A DNA stretch of 64,000 bases from NCBI GenBank assembly GCA_015071005.1, contig SVIG01000005.1, positions 1-64,000 on the forward strand. The letters are read 5' to 3'. This DNA comes from Clostridiales bacterium (GTDB taxonomy: Bacteria; Bacillota; Clostridia; Christensenellales; Borkfalkiaceae). Shown here in pieces: positions 1 to 10,145 of this stretch; the first letter of the stretch is position 1, and each line of letters begins with the position of its first letter. Both the position numbers and the translations under genes were made by a program. The notes beneath the pieces are model-generated. The model had not been told where the DNA came from. It saw only the letters and a program-made list of their open reading frames with translations, and made no database searches.

Positions 1-64
1 TTTTCACGTCCACCCTCACCATCGACTTGGAAGATGATGTGGGGTGAAAATAGCTCAAAATGCA

Positions 65-1558
65 TCACTTCTGCGTAGTTTTGGTCGAAGATCGACATAT
101 TACTGCAATAGTCTCGACGTGTTTGGTTTGGGGGAACATGTCATACGGCTGAATCTTTTCCACCTCGTAGTACCCCGAAAGGGTTTCCCCATCCACCGCG
201 CTTTCATACGCAGGATTCTTGATCAGCTCGCCTTCCGATTCTATCAAACGTCCCGTCAAAATTCCTAAATCGCGAGCAAGCGTCGCCGGATTACAACTAA
301 TCAACGTCAGCTTGGGAATACCGCTTTCTAAAAGCGCCTTTAATACGCTTCGAGCGATACCTGCCCTCGGCGGATCGAGAATTAAACGCACTTTTTCGCC
401 CTTCTCTTTTTTCAAAACGCCGGACAATTTTTCTTCCACGTAGCCGCAAATATTCGTCATATTCGTCAAGCCGTTTTTCACCTTCAACGAATCGGCGCAA
501 CGGCTCGCTTCTTCTTCCAATTCAATACCGTACACGCGTTTGACTTTCTTGGCGATCATCGCTGTTAAAAGTCCGCCGCCCGAGTAGGCGTCAATCACCA
601 CTTCGCTGCCGTCCTCGCACACCGTTTTAATAGCGTCTTTATACAGCTTGGTGCGGACGTTTTCATTCACTTGCAGGAAGGTGACCGGGCCTGCTTCATA
701 GCGGATTCCCTGCTCCTCCCCCTCAAAAAAGCCCGTACCATGTACGAGATGAAACTCTTTTCCAAGAATTACGTTCGTATCGTCTTGATTGATATTGATA
801 TACAAAGTAAAGGTATGCAAGATTTGCGAAAGCAACTCTATCAAGTAGGGTATACTCGGCAAATCGCGCTTGGTGCTTACGAGCGTGACAATATATTTTC
901 CGCCAATTTCTCGCGCAACGAGATGGCGAAGCGCGCCCGTTTTGTTTTCTTCGTCGTAACCCTTGACCGCACATTCCGTCATATAACGTTGAATGACGGC
1001 AATCAGTTTTTCCGCCCATTCGGGATGAATCGCGCACGCGCTTATGGGCACGATTCGATGACTATGCTCGGCATAGAAACCGATGACGTTTTTGCCGTCC
1101 TTGTCCACCCCGATCGGGATTTGCAATTTATTTCTGTATCCATACGGAAATTCGCTCTTGATCGCGATGGGGACTTGTACGTGCAAGCCTGCAATCTTCC
1201 GCAACGCGTCTTTCACGACGGTCGCTTTGTGCGTGAGCTGCATAGCATAATCCATGTGCTGCAAACAGCATCCACCGCAGCGCAAAAAGACGGGGCATTT
1301 CGGACGGACGCGTTCTTCCGCGGGCGTAAGGATTTCCTCCGCCTTTCCGTACCCGATATTCCCTTTTACTTTCAGCACTCGAAAGCGAACTTTCTCGCCA
1401 GGCAAACACGCAGGCACGAAAAAGGTGATCCCCTCGTGCTTGATGATGCCTTCGCCGTTCGAGCCGACCGCATCCGTAACGGCGCAAATTATATCGTTTT
1501 TCTCTATCATAAAACTCGCTCTCCCCTTATCTAATTGAGCTTGTTTTCTCTTCCTCAT
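65..1558 (-). CDS. rlmD: 23S rRNA (uracil-5-)-methyltransferase, RlmD/RumA (TrmA) family; start may be internal at 1510
   Basis: 497-aa ORF with TRAM-like N-terminus, CGGCCLQH Fe-S motif, LDPPRAG and ISCNPATLARD motifs. Confidence 0.9.
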   Translation of the reverse strand: MRKRKQAQLDKGRASFMIEKNDIICAVTDAVGSNGEGIIKHEGITFFVPACLPGEKVRFRVLKVKGNIGYGKAEEILTPAEERVRPKCPVFLRCGGCCLQHMDYAMQLTHKATVVKDALRKIAGLHVQVPIAIKSEFPYGYRNKLQIPIGVDKDGKNVIGFYAEHSHRIVPISACAIHPEWAEKLIAVIQRYMTECAVKGYDEENKTGALRHLVAREIGGKYIVTLVSTKRDLPSIPYLIELLSQILHTFTLYININQDDTNVILGKEFHLVHGTGFFEGEEQGIRYEAGPVTFLQVNENVRTKLYKDAIKTVCEDGSEVVIDAYSGGGLLTAMIAKKVKRVYGIELEEEASRCADSLKVKNGLTNMTNICGYVEEKLSGVLKKEKGEKVRLILDPPRAGIARSVLKALLESGIPKLTLISCNPATLARDLGILTGRLIESEGELIKNPAYESAVDGETLSGYYEVEKIQPYDMFPQTKHVETIAVICRSSTKTTQK

Positions 1559-2079
1559 TTTTTATAAAGCCGATACACCAAATTGTTGACAGCCGCGCGC
1601 CACTTATACATTACGTAATCGTAAAACACGAAAAACGCCGTACCTAATACCAAAATCACGGGTATTGCGTATTGATCGACGAAGTCAATCGTCGTAGTCA
1701 TACCGAAAATAAACCGCCAAACGAGATACATCGTCACGTCGAACCACAGCGCTTTAATGGCGCATGCAACCCAACGGTTGATACGGATTTTGAGCTGCAA
1801 CTCGTTCACAATCGGATGCAATCCAAAAAACATTATGAACGGGAGCAAGTCCCAAAACCGCGCCGCGTTAAATATGAGCGATAATATACACGTTGCCAAG
1901 TAGGCAAGGATATATCCGCCATAGCTCTTTTTCGCAAGCGGAAGCATCAACGCCACACAGGAAAAAAGGTATCCCGTGAAAAGCAAGATTTCCGAATACG
2001 AGCCAATCGTGAGCAAAATCGTCGCGATTGCGCAAGATAACGCGGATAACGCTATTTCGTAAGCCGAAATTTTCTTCAT
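1555..2079 (-). CDS. multi-pass membrane protein of unknown function
   Basis: Hydrophobic ORF; ORF-track start 2169, more likely start MKKISAYEIA at 2079; stop/start overlap with rlmD. Confidence 0.7.
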   Translation of the reverse strand: MKKISAYEIALSALSCAIATILLTIGSYSEILLFTGYLFSCVALMLPLAKKSYGGYILAYLATCILSLIFNAARFWDLLPFIMFFGLHPIVNELQLKIRINRWVACAIKALWFDVTMYLVWRFIFGMTTTIDFVDQYAIPVILVLGTAFFVFYDYVMYKWRAAVNNLVYRLYKK

Positions 2080-2090
2080 CTCACCGCTTC

Positions 2091-2714
2091 CTATCTGCAA
2101 CCGCAGCAAAGGTTGAAAAGACAGTTCACACACATATACGTGTAGCAGCAGGAAATACATTCCGAACAAGCATTACCGCCCATTTGTTCACCGTCGTCAT
2201 ACGGTCTTGTATTGGGATTGGAATACGGGTTTTGCGAACGTTGATATGCCGATTGCTGCTCAAAATCGTTCTTTGCGTTCATTTTGCCGTACGCCGCGCG
2301 GTATTTGATGTTGTTAGGGTCCATTTCCATAGCGATTTCAAGCTGTTTCTTGCTTTCGTTCGTCCAATTCTTTTTGTAGAACACAACCGCTTGCAAATAA
2401 TGCCATTCTGCGGGACGTTCGTTGAAATCATCCAAGCGCGCTTGCGCTTCCGCAATTTTATCTTGCTTCAAAAGCTCGGAAATCTCCGCATACGCGTCAG
2501 CACCGCTGCTATTCTTGCTCGTTTCCTTACGCGAACTCATAATTTCCTTGTACGCCGCGTCCAGCTTCGTAAGCGCTTTCGCCGCATTGTTGCCAGCTTC
2601 CCCGTCCAACCATCTCTCTTCTTTGTACTGCTCGCGCAACAACTTATAACGAGTTTCAATCTCTTCGTCCGTTGCGTCTTCGGTCAAACCGAGAAGTTCG
2701 TAATATTCTTTCAT
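2091..2714 (-). CDS. J-domain (DnaJ-like) protein with TPR-like segment and Cys-rich C-terminus
   Basis: N-terminal EYYELLGLTEDATDEEIETRYKLL J-domain-like; C-terminus CSECISCCYTYMCVNCLFNLCCGCR. Confidence 0.75.
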   Translation of the reverse strand: MKEYYELLGLTEDATDEEIETRYKLLREQYKEERWLDGEAGNNAAKALTKLDAAYKEIMSSRKETSKNSSGADAYAEISELLKQDKIAEAQARLDDFNERPAEWHYLQAVVFYKKNWTNESKKQLEIAMEMDPNNIKYRAAYGKMNAKNDFEQQSAYQRSQNPYSNPNTRPYDDGEQMGGNACSECISCCYTYMCVNCLFNLCCGCR

Positions 2715-2782
2715 GTTATCTCCCTTCGGCTTTCGCCAAATATTTTTTCTTCTTTAGTATTCGCCTTTTTTACGGCGAGTAT

Positions 2783-3667
2783 TTATTTTTTTGCTTTCTT
2801 CTTCGTTTTGCATACGCCGTTTGCGTTGCATCCGCACATAATCCGTTTCGTCATCATCGGCAGACCCCGAAGCAAAATATTATCGGATAAATCACGGTTA
2901 TAGCGGAACTCTAAATGGGATAAATTCTCGCGAATATCAAAAAACAACGCGTTAAACACGTACTCTACGTCCTTCCTCTTTTCGCTCGCCATCAACGCCT
3001 GTTTACTCTCCGCGCCGTAGGCAAGAATGAAGGGATTGTACGCCCCCTTTTTCTTGTCCTTATCGTAATCGTCGAGCGCGTCGATTAGGTAAATCCATTT
3101 CCCAATCGCGTAAAACAAATTCCGCGTATAGGAATTCGCCTTCTCTTCCAAGGCGTAATCGGAAAAATCCGCAAGCATCTTCGCCGTCGCGTCCGCCGCC
3201 CTATCCAAGCTGTCCGTATTCGCCTTTTCCGCTTTTTCCTGCTCGGCAAGATTTTCTCGAACAATCCGCTCAATTTCTGGGTAGTTTTTCTTCACCCGCT
3301 TAAAGCCCTTCTTAAACCAAAGCCGTTTGCCGCGACCGCGGTCACCATCCATAATATCGTCCGTGTATTTATAATACACGAGTGCGGTGTTGAGCGCACC
3401 GAGTCGGCGAGTAAGCTCGTCCACTTCCGCCATTTGTCTTGAACGGATACAATGAGTAAAGCAATGCTGTTTTGTTATTTTTACGTCCTCGCCGCGGAGA
3501 TTATGCATAACGACGGACAAAAAAGTCACGTCGTAGGAAAGCCCCATACGCGCTCTATGACCGCACACCTGCGCTATCCCCTTGCAAACACCGCAGTACA
3601 TCGCGCGATACAGCGTTTCGTCTTTTATATATAAATACGGCGTATCCGCGCGGACGTAACCAAACAT
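2783..3667 (-). CDS. DUF5685-like family protein
   Basis: MFGYVRADTPYLYIKDETLYRAMYCGVCKGIAQVCGHRARMGLSYD; start chosen at 3667 rather than 3757. Confidence 0.65.
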   Translation of the reverse strand: MFGYVRADTPYLYIKDETLYRAMYCGVCKGIAQVCGHRARMGLSYDVTFLSVVMHNLRGEDVKITKQHCFTHCIRSRQMAEVDELTRRLGALNTALVYYKYTDDIMDGDRGRGKRLWFKKGFKRVKKNYPEIERIVRENLAEQEKAEKANTDSLDRAADATAKMLADFSDYALEEKANSYTRNLFYAIGKWIYLIDALDDYDKDKKKGAYNPFILAYGAESKQALMASEKRKDVEYVFNALFFDIRENLSHLEFRYNRDLSDNILLRGLPMMTKRIMCGCNANGVCKTKKKAKK

Positions 3668-3822
3668 ACGATTTTTTGCTCCTGTTTTCTTACTATCAGT
3701 ATACCAATTCTTAAAGGAAAACGCAACCGCTATTTCCGCATTCTTCCCCATCTTCACAAGAAATATCGGGGTTTTTCACCGATTGCACATATTTTTCCCT
3801 GTTTCACGGGAAACGAACGGAA

Positions 3823-5364
3823 TTATTTCGTGCTGGGCGGCTCGGGTACGATTTCCCCTTCCGCAAAGCGAGTGACAAGCGCCGTCATATCCTTCAAATT
3901 ATTCTTCACGCGCGTTTTGAAGCGCAAAGGACGATAACGGATATCGAGTAAGCTCTTGGGCGGCTTCATCGCCGTCAAAAGATACAAGCGCTTGATCCCC
4001 TTAAAGCTGTCCTTCACGTCGTTACCCGAAAGCGCGTAAAGTACGTCTTGCGGGAATTTGTAAGGGTTCGCAGTCGAAAGTACGACGATAGGTTTATTAT
4101 CCAAGCAATCGTTCTTTTCCTGCCAATTTTTATACTGCATATACACAGCCAAAGCGACGCCCGTATGCGTGTCCATCGCATACCCGAATTCATCAAAGAT
4201 TTCGTACATCGCTTCTATCGTATCGTCTTCGGAAGCAAAACCGCCGAAGAATTCTTCGTCCAAAATTTTCTTTTCCTTGTCGGTGATGGAATATTCCTTC
4301 TTCTCCGCAAGATCCTTCATGCGTTGCGCGGTCAATTCCGCGTTTCTGCCGCTCACCTCAAAGAGCAATCTTTCCAAATTCGACGATACCAAAATGTCCA
4401 TAGACGGGGACATGGTACGGTGGAATTGACGTTTTACGTCGTAAACGCCCTTCTTGAAAAAGTCCGCCAACACCTTGTTTTTATTCGACGCACAAATGAG
4501 CTTTCTTACCGGCAAACCCATTTGTTTTGCATACCAACCGGCAAGAATGTCGCCAAAGTTGCCCGTAGGTACGACGAAATCAATCGCGTCGCCGTATTCG
4601 ATTTGCCCTGCCGTGATTAAATCGAGATACGCCGAGAAATAATATGCGATTTGGGGTGCAAGTCTACCGAAGTTGATAGAGTTTGCACTCGAAAGGCGTA
4701 CCCCCTTCTTCGCCAATTCCGCGTTAAATTCTTCGGACGCGAACATCGTTTTCACCGCGCGTTGACAATCGTCGAAATTCCCTTCGACCGCCGCCACGCA
4801 AACGTTGTTGCCGCTTTGTACGCACATTTGCAAGCGTTGCATTTTAGCAACCCCTTCGTCGGGATAGAACACCGCCACTTTCGTGCCGGGCACGTCGCGG
4901 AAACCTTCCAACGCCGCCTTGCCCGTATCGCCGCTCGTCGCCGTCAAAATAAGGATTTCATCCTTAATCCCCGTCACTTCGCAGCTCTTTTTCAAAAGAT
5001 AGGGAAGCACCGTGAGCGCCATATCCTTGAAAGCACAGGTCGGGCCGTGGAAAAGCTCCAAAACGTACAAGCCCGTTTCACCATCCACTTTGACAAGGGG
5101 AACGGGGTCTTTACTCGTAAAGGACGAATACGCCTTTTCGCAGACCTCTTTCAAATAGTCCGCGCCAAGCTCTTCGGCAAGATATTTACCGAGCACGAAC
5201 GCCGCGCGTTCGGGATAGCTCATCTCCGTCATTTGCTCCAATTCGTCTTTTGTCACTTGCGGGAAAACTTCGGGAACGAACAAACCGCCGTTCTTTGCCA
5301 AGCCTTGCACAATCGCTTGTGCGCCCGTCACCTTTTCTCCGCCTCTCGTGCTAATGAAATACAT
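3823..5364 (-). CDS. thrC: threonine synthase
   Basis: MYFISTRGGEKVTGAQAI start; FHGPTCAFKDMAL PLP-lysine motif; TATSGDTGKAALEGF. Confidence 0.93.
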   Translation of the reverse strand: MYFISTRGGEKVTGAQAIVQGLAKNGGLFVPEVFPQVTKDELEQMTEMSYPERAAFVLGKYLAEELGADYLKEVCEKAYSSFTSKDPVPLVKVDGETGLYVLELFHGPTCAFKDMALTVLPYLLKKSCEVTGIKDEILILTATSGDTGKAALEGFRDVPGTKVAVFYPDEGVAKMQRLQMCVQSGNNVCVAAVEGNFDDCQRAVKTMFASEEFNAELAKKGVRLSSANSINFGRLAPQIAYYFSAYLDLITAGQIEYGDAIDFVVPTGNFGDILAGWYAKQMGLPVRKLICASNKNKVLADFFKKGVYDVKRQFHRTMSPSMDILVSSNLERLLFEVSGRNAELTAQRMKDLAEKKEYSITDKEKKILDEEFFGGFASEDDTIEAMYEIFDEFGYAMDTHTGVALAVYMQYKNWQEKNDCLDNKPIVVLSTANPYKFPQDVLYALSGNDVKDSFKGIKRLYLLTAMKPPKSLLDIRYRPLRFKTRVKNNLKDMTALVTRFAEGEIVPEPPSTK

Positions 5365-5603
5365 GATTTCTTTACCTACCTTTTTCACGTTCTTTCTCCG
5401 ATTTTTCTTCGGTTGGATTATTTTTACACGCAAATTCGGCGAACACTTGTCCGCCTGTTTTTCATTTGCCTATTTTTTTCTTATGCCATCATCTATATTC
5501 GAGCCGTTTTTGAAAAACCGCTCATTTTTAGAAAAAGCCGAACGAGAACGCTCGGCTATTTTTTCATAACTATTCAATATACGGCTTTTGCCGCTTCTAA
5601 AAC

Positions 5604-6011
5604 TTAAATATATTTGCTTACGAAATCGGGCAATTCTTCTTTCGCTGCCGATACGCAAACGGTGATAACCAGGTTGTTCGTCTTGGAAACTTTATCGAGC
5701 ATATAGAAGAATGCCGCCATTTCTTGAACGGGCTTCCCTGCGATGCGTACTACGCCGTCAATGAAAACGTATTCGTTGTCGTGATTGCCTGCGATAACCC
5801 CTTTAATAAATCCGCAAAGAGCCGCTTCGCCAGCGATGTCGTATTCGCTCGTGTCAATGAAACGGATTTCGCGTTCCAAATCATACATACCGCGCTTGTT
5901 GTCCGTGATAAAAATCATGTGACCCTTCGCGTCCGCTACAGCCGCATTCGCCGCGTCGATCATCATCTTGGTTTTACCCGTACCCTTCGCGCCGTAAATA
6001 ATCTTAATCAT
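5604..6011 (-). CDS. small P-loop ATP-binding protein
   Basis: MIKIIYGAKGTGKTKMMIDAAN Walker A; start at 6011. Confidence 0.6.
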   Translation of the reverse strand: MIKIIYGAKGTGKTKMMIDAANAAVADAKGHMIFITDNKRGMYDLEREIRFIDTSEYDIAGEAALCGFIKGVIAGNHDNEYVFIDGVVRIAGKPVQEMAAFFYMLDKVSKTNNLVITVCVSAAKEELPDFVSKYI

Positions 6012-6359
6012 AATCAAATCCTCCCAGATTTTGTGTTGCTTTCTTCCGAGCCAAATCGCTCTGTCTCTCGGTTTCCTATAGTTTACCAAATTTTTTTAAT
6101 AATTTCAAGACCTTTTTGAAAAATTTTTCCCATTTTAACAAAAATTTTTCCGCTTTTTTTGCCCTTTTTCTAAAAAAACTGTTTTTCTCACGTTTTCTCG
6201 ATTGAAACAATCGAAAAAATAGATAGACACCCCCCTTTTCTCTAAAAATATTGATTATTTTTTAAGAATTTATGAAAAGTAGGGTGGAAGAGGTTGCTTT
6301 CTTTTTGAAAAAAAGGTACAATAATAAACGTTAAAAATATCTAACGGAGAGATACACGT

Positions 6360-7559
6360 ATGAAAAGCAGAGTAGCAAAAAGAATGGCGGCGATTTCCCC
6401 CTCCTTGACCCTTGCGATTTCCGCGAAGGCGAAGGCGATGAAAGCGGCTGGGGAGAGCGTGGTGAGTTTCAGCGTAGGCGAACCCGATTTCAATACGCCC
6501 GAGCATATCATTCAAGCGGCGAAAATCGCGCTTGATAACGGCCACACCAAGTACACCCCTTCGTCGGGCTTGTTGCCCTTGCGTAAGGCGATTTGCGAGA
6601 AATTCCAAAAGGATAACGGTTTGGAATACGAGCCCTCGCAAATCATTGTTTCCAACGGTGCGAAACACTCCATCTTCAACGCTTGCTACGCACTTTTGGA
6701 CGAAGGCGACGAAGTAATTATCCCCGAGCCCTACTGGCTTACCTATCCCGAAGTGGTAAAGGTTTGCGGCGGCGTGCCCAAATATTTGTCCTGCAAAAAG
6801 GAAAATAAATATAAGTTCTCGGCGGAAGAACTGAAAAAAGCGATTACGCCCAAAACGAAAATGCTGATTTTCAACTCCCCTTCCAACCCCACGGGCGCGG
6901 TGTACAGCGAAGAAGAAGTACGCGCGATTGCCAAGGTTTGCGAAGAAGCGGAAATCTTCGTGCTTGCGGATGAAATTTACGAAAAGCTTTGCTATAACGG
7001 CGTAAAGCCCTTCTCGATTGCAAAGTGTAGCGAAAAAATGAAAGAGCTTACCATCACCGTAAACGGCGTGTCCAAAACGTACGCAATGACGGGCTGGCGC
7101 GTTGGGTATCTTGCAGCGCCGAAAGACGTTGCCAAGGCGATCGATTCCTTCCAAAGCCACGCAACCTCCAACGCTTCGTCCATTTCTCAATGGGCGACCA
7201 TCGAAGCCTTGAAATCTTCCGATGAAGAAATTGCGGAAATGGTAAACGTATTTGATAAGCGCAGAGCAACCCTTTTGCAACTCATCAGCGAAATCGACGG
7301 CGTGAAGGCTGTCGAGCCGGACGGCGCGTTCTACGTAATGCTCGTGGTTGGCGGTCTTTACGGCAAGAGCTATCGCGGCAAGACCATCACCAACTCAATC
7401 GAGTTTGCGGACGCCCTTTTGGAAAGCGAAAAGGTAGCGACCGTCCCTGGTATTTCCTTTGGTGCGGACGATTGCTTGCGTCTTTCCTACTCTTTGAGCG
7501 AAGAAGACATTCAAATCGGTTTGGCAAGAATTAAGAAATTCGTTTCCGAGCTTCAATAA
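6360..7559 (+). CDS. pyridoxal phosphate-dependent aminotransferase, aspartate aminotransferase family
   Basis: 399 aa; VSFSVGEPDFNTPEHI, NSPSNPTGAVYS, GVSKTYAMTGWRVGYLAAP. Confidence 0.92.
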   Translation: MKSRVAKRMAAISPSLTLAISAKAKAMKAAGESVVSFSVGEPDFNTPEHIIQAAKIALDNGHTKYTPSSGLLPLRKAICEKFQKDNGLEYEPSQIIVSNGAKHSIFNACYALLDEGDEVIIPEPYWLTYPEVVKVCGGVPKYLSCKKENKYKFSAEELKKAITPKTKMLIFNSPSNPTGAVYSEEEVRAIAKVCEEAEIFVLADEIYEKLCYNGVKPFSIAKCSEKMKELTITVNGVSKTYAMTGWRVGYLAAPKDVAKAIDSFQSHATSNASSISQWATIEALKSSDEEIAEMVNVFDKRRATLLQLISEIDGVKAVEPDGAFYVMLVVGGLYGKSYRGKTITNSIEFADALLESEKVATVPGISFGADDCLRLSYSLSEEDIQIGLARIKKFVSELQ

Positions 7560-7566
7560 CGAAAAA

Positions 7567-7606
7567 ATATAGCAAAAAGCCGACTCGAACGAGTCGGCTT
7601 TTCTTT
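7567..7606. terminator. bidirectional intrinsic terminator
   Basis: AAAAGCCGACTCG-AA-CGAGTCGGCTTTT hairpin with T-run, between convergent genes. Confidence 0.75.
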
Positions 7607-7641
7607 TACCATTTTTTCCTTTCAACGCGTACCTGTATGGC

Positions 7642-8523
7642 TTATTTCGTACTTTTTCGACAACGCTTTTGTAAAAATTGAAGCAAATATTCGTAAAAAT
7701 CAGGAGCAACGCTAGACGGCAAAGGACTTTCATGCAAACCTATCACAATTTCCCTTTGACACTCTGGCTCGACGATGGGTATAAGCGCCACGTCGGCGGA
7801 AACACTCCCCCAAGAATATTCGGGCCAAAAGCCAACGCCCGCACTCGCGCCAATAATATTTCTTACCGCGACGGGCGAATCCGATTCAAACGAATTGTGC
7901 GGCTTAAATCCTGCATATGCGCAAAGACGGTCGCATACCGCACGAAAAAGTCGCGAACCTGCCAAGTTGACAAAACCTTCTTCTTTGACTTCCTTTAAGG
8001 AAATACTCGAATAGTTTGCATACTTGGAATTTTTTGGAACAGCAAGGTAAATTTTTTCCGCAATGACACGCCGTTTCTTGAATGCAGGCAATAAAGAGAC
8101 GTCCGCCATATCGGTCGTCACCGATATATCACAATCCGTTTCCGTTTCGTTTTGGATCACTTGGAAAAAAACTTCGGGATGTTTTTTCTTATAGCTAACA
8201 ACCGCGTCGGTGACCACCGTGGACGCGGCGAGCACGTTTAATTTGACCGTGTTTCGCGTTTCTTTTTTAAGAATTTCTATCTCCGTTGAAATGGAATCCA
8301 ACTGCAGAAAAACGCCCTCTAATTTACTCCTTAAATATTCGCCGTAAACGGTAAGAAAAATATTTCGCCCTTTTTTATAAAAAAGGGGAACGCCAAGCTC
8401 TTCTTCTAACTGTTTGATCGCTTTCGTCAAGGCAGGTTGGGCGATATGAATCGCTTCCGCCGCACGCGTTACGTGTCCGTATTTCGCCACCGTATAAAAA
8501 TACCGCAATTTCGCAAGCTCCAT
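7642..8523 (-). CDS. LysR family transcriptional regulator
   Basis: MELAKLRYFYTVAKYGHVTRAAEAIHIAQPALTKAIKQLEEELGVPLFYKKGR LysR HTH; start at 8523. Confidence 0.92.
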   Translation of the reverse strand: MELAKLRYFYTVAKYGHVTRAAEAIHIAQPALTKAIKQLEEELGVPLFYKKGRNIFLTVYGEYLRSKLEGVFLQLDSISTEIEILKKETRNTVKLNVLAASTVVTDAVVSYKKKHPEVFFQVIQNETETDCDISVTTDMADVSLLPAFKKRRVIAEKIYLAVPKNSKYANYSSISLKEVKEEGFVNLAGSRLFRAVCDRLCAYAGFKPHNSFESDSPVAVRNIIGASAGVGFWPEYSWGSVSADVALIPIVEPECQREIVIGLHESPLPSSVAPDFYEYLLQFLQKRCRKSTK

Positions 8524-8638
8524 TCTTACTCTCCTTGAACGATAACTTTTCGTTATCGATTTGATAATAATTATATATTTTACATTATCTTTTGTCAAGT
8601 GTATAATAGTAATATAAGAAAAAAGGAGTATATGAAAA

Positions 8639-8962
8639 ATGGTTATATTTTTTGAGAGTGTTATGTTGATTTGTTTCGGTTTATCTTGGCCGATTTCCGT
8701 CTATAAAAGTATTACGTCGAAATCCACGAAGGGAAAAAGCGTGATATTTACCTTTGCTATTATCGTGGGCTATTTGGCAGGGATTACGGGGAAAATTTTA
8801 GATCAAACGTTTAATTACGTGCTTATCCTTTACTTTATCAATCTCGCGTTCGTTCTCGTTGATCTTGCTCTTTACTTTATCAATAGAAAACGTGAGTGCG
8901 CGACGTGTAAAGGCTCTTCTTTTGATAATGCCCAAACACAAAAGTGCCATCATGCCATATAA
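8639..8962 (+). CDS. PQ-loop / SemiSWEET-like small membrane protein
   Basis: SWPISVYKSITSKSTKGKS motif and three TM-like stretches; divergent from LysR gene. Confidence 0.6.
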   Translation: MVIFFESVMLICFGLSWPISVYKSITSKSTKGKSVIFTFAIIVGYLAGITGKILDQTFNYVLILYFINLAFVLVDLALYFINRKRECATCKGSSFDNAQTQKCHHAI

Positions 8963-9023
8963 CCTCTAAATATTTATTGATAAAACCGCCCGCAACGGAA
9001 ATGTTGCAGGCGGTTTTTTCTTT

Positions 9024-10094
9024 TTATTCTTCCGATGAAGCAAGCATCGCTTCTCTATCGGCGATGGCAAGAGCTTCCACCATCGAATCAATATCCCCCG
9101 TCATAAAGGCGTCGAGATTGTATTGACTTAACCCGATTCTATGATCAGTCACGCGGCTTTGCGGGAAATTATAAGTGCGGATTCTCTCGCTTCTATCCCC
9201 CGAGCCGACCATACTACGACGGCTGTCCTCTCTTGCCTTCGCGTTTTGACCATTATAGAAATCGTATACGCGCGAGCGCAATACCTTGAATGCTCTTTCC
9301 TTATTTTTAAGCTGCGAGCGCTCGTCTTGGCAGGTAACCACAATCCCCGTCGGGAAATGGGTGATGCGAACCGCCGAAGCAACTTTATTGACGTTTTGAC
9401 CGCCTGCGCCGCCCGAATGGAAAATGTCGATTCGAATATCCTTATCGTTGATTTCCACTTCCACCTCTTCCGCTTCGGGAAGAACGGCTACGGTCGCCGC
9501 CGACGTGTGAATTCTACCCTGAGTCTCGGTAGCAGGTACGCGTTGAACGCGGTGTACGCCGCTTTCATATTTCAATAATTTATACGCACCCGTACCCTTC
9601 ACGTTATAGATGGCTTCCTTCATGCCGCCAAGCTCGGTGGCGTTGACGTCCATTTCTTCCACCTTCAAACGGTGGTTTGCGCAATAGTTTAGATACATTC
9701 TGCAAAGCTCGGCGGCAAACAGCGCCGCTTCTTCGCCGCCCGTACCTGCACGCACTTCCAAAATACAGCTTCTTTCGTCGTTTTTGTCCTTGGGCAAAAG
9801 CAGGATTTTCAGCTCGTTGACAAGCTCAGGCAAGCGCTCTTTACAAGCGTACCCTTCGTCCAAGAGCATCTTCTTCATTTCCCCGTCCGTTTCGATTTCC
9901 GCGAGCTCGAACGCGTCGTTCATCTGTCGCTCGCACTCCAAATATTCGGTGTATTTTTCCACCGTTTCGGTAAGGTCGGATTGCTCCTTGGAATACTTCT
10001 GCCAAGTACCCATGTCCGCGATGACGTCGTTATCCGCTAACTTTTCGGATAAAAATTCATAACGTTTTTTGATATCGTCGAGTTTTTTCAGCAT
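9024..10094 (-). CDS. prfA: peptide chain release factor 1
   Basis: VRAGTGGEEAALFA, HSGGAGGQNVNKVASAVRITHFPTGI GGQ motif; start at 10094. Confidence 0.96.
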   Translation of the reverse strand: MLKKLDDIKKRYEFLSEKLADNDVIADMGTWQKYSKEQSDLTETVEKYTEYLECERQMNDAFELAEIETDGEMKKMLLDEGYACKERLPELVNELKILLLPKDKNDERSCILEVRAGTGGEEAALFAAELCRMYLNYCANHRLKVEEMDVNATELGGMKEAIYNVKGTGAYKLLKYESGVHRVQRVPATETQGRIHTSAATVAVLPEAEEVEVEINDKDIRIDIFHSGGAGGQNVNKVASAVRITHFPTGIVVTCQDERSQLKNKERAFKVLRSRVYDFYNGQNAKAREDSRRSMVGSGDRSERIRTYNFPQSRVTDHRIGLSQYNLDAFMTGDIDSMVEALAIADREAMLASSEE

Positions 10095-10145
10095 ACCTTC
10101 TTCCTTTTTTGAAAACACGCCCGAAAAATTCGGGCGTAGCTTTGT

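Noticed and set aside
5530-5565. Possible attenuator/riboswitch upstream of thrC
   Set aside because: The AGCCGAGCG/CGTTCGGCT hairpin with T-run is best explained as the terminator of the upstream small P-loop gene; no T-box or riboswitch core seen
9534-9552. GTTCAACGCGTACCTGCTACC copy in prfA as strong support for the dispersed motif
   Set aside because: QRVPATETQ is a conserved RF1 protein motif, so this instance can be explained by protein constraint and was not counted among exact matches
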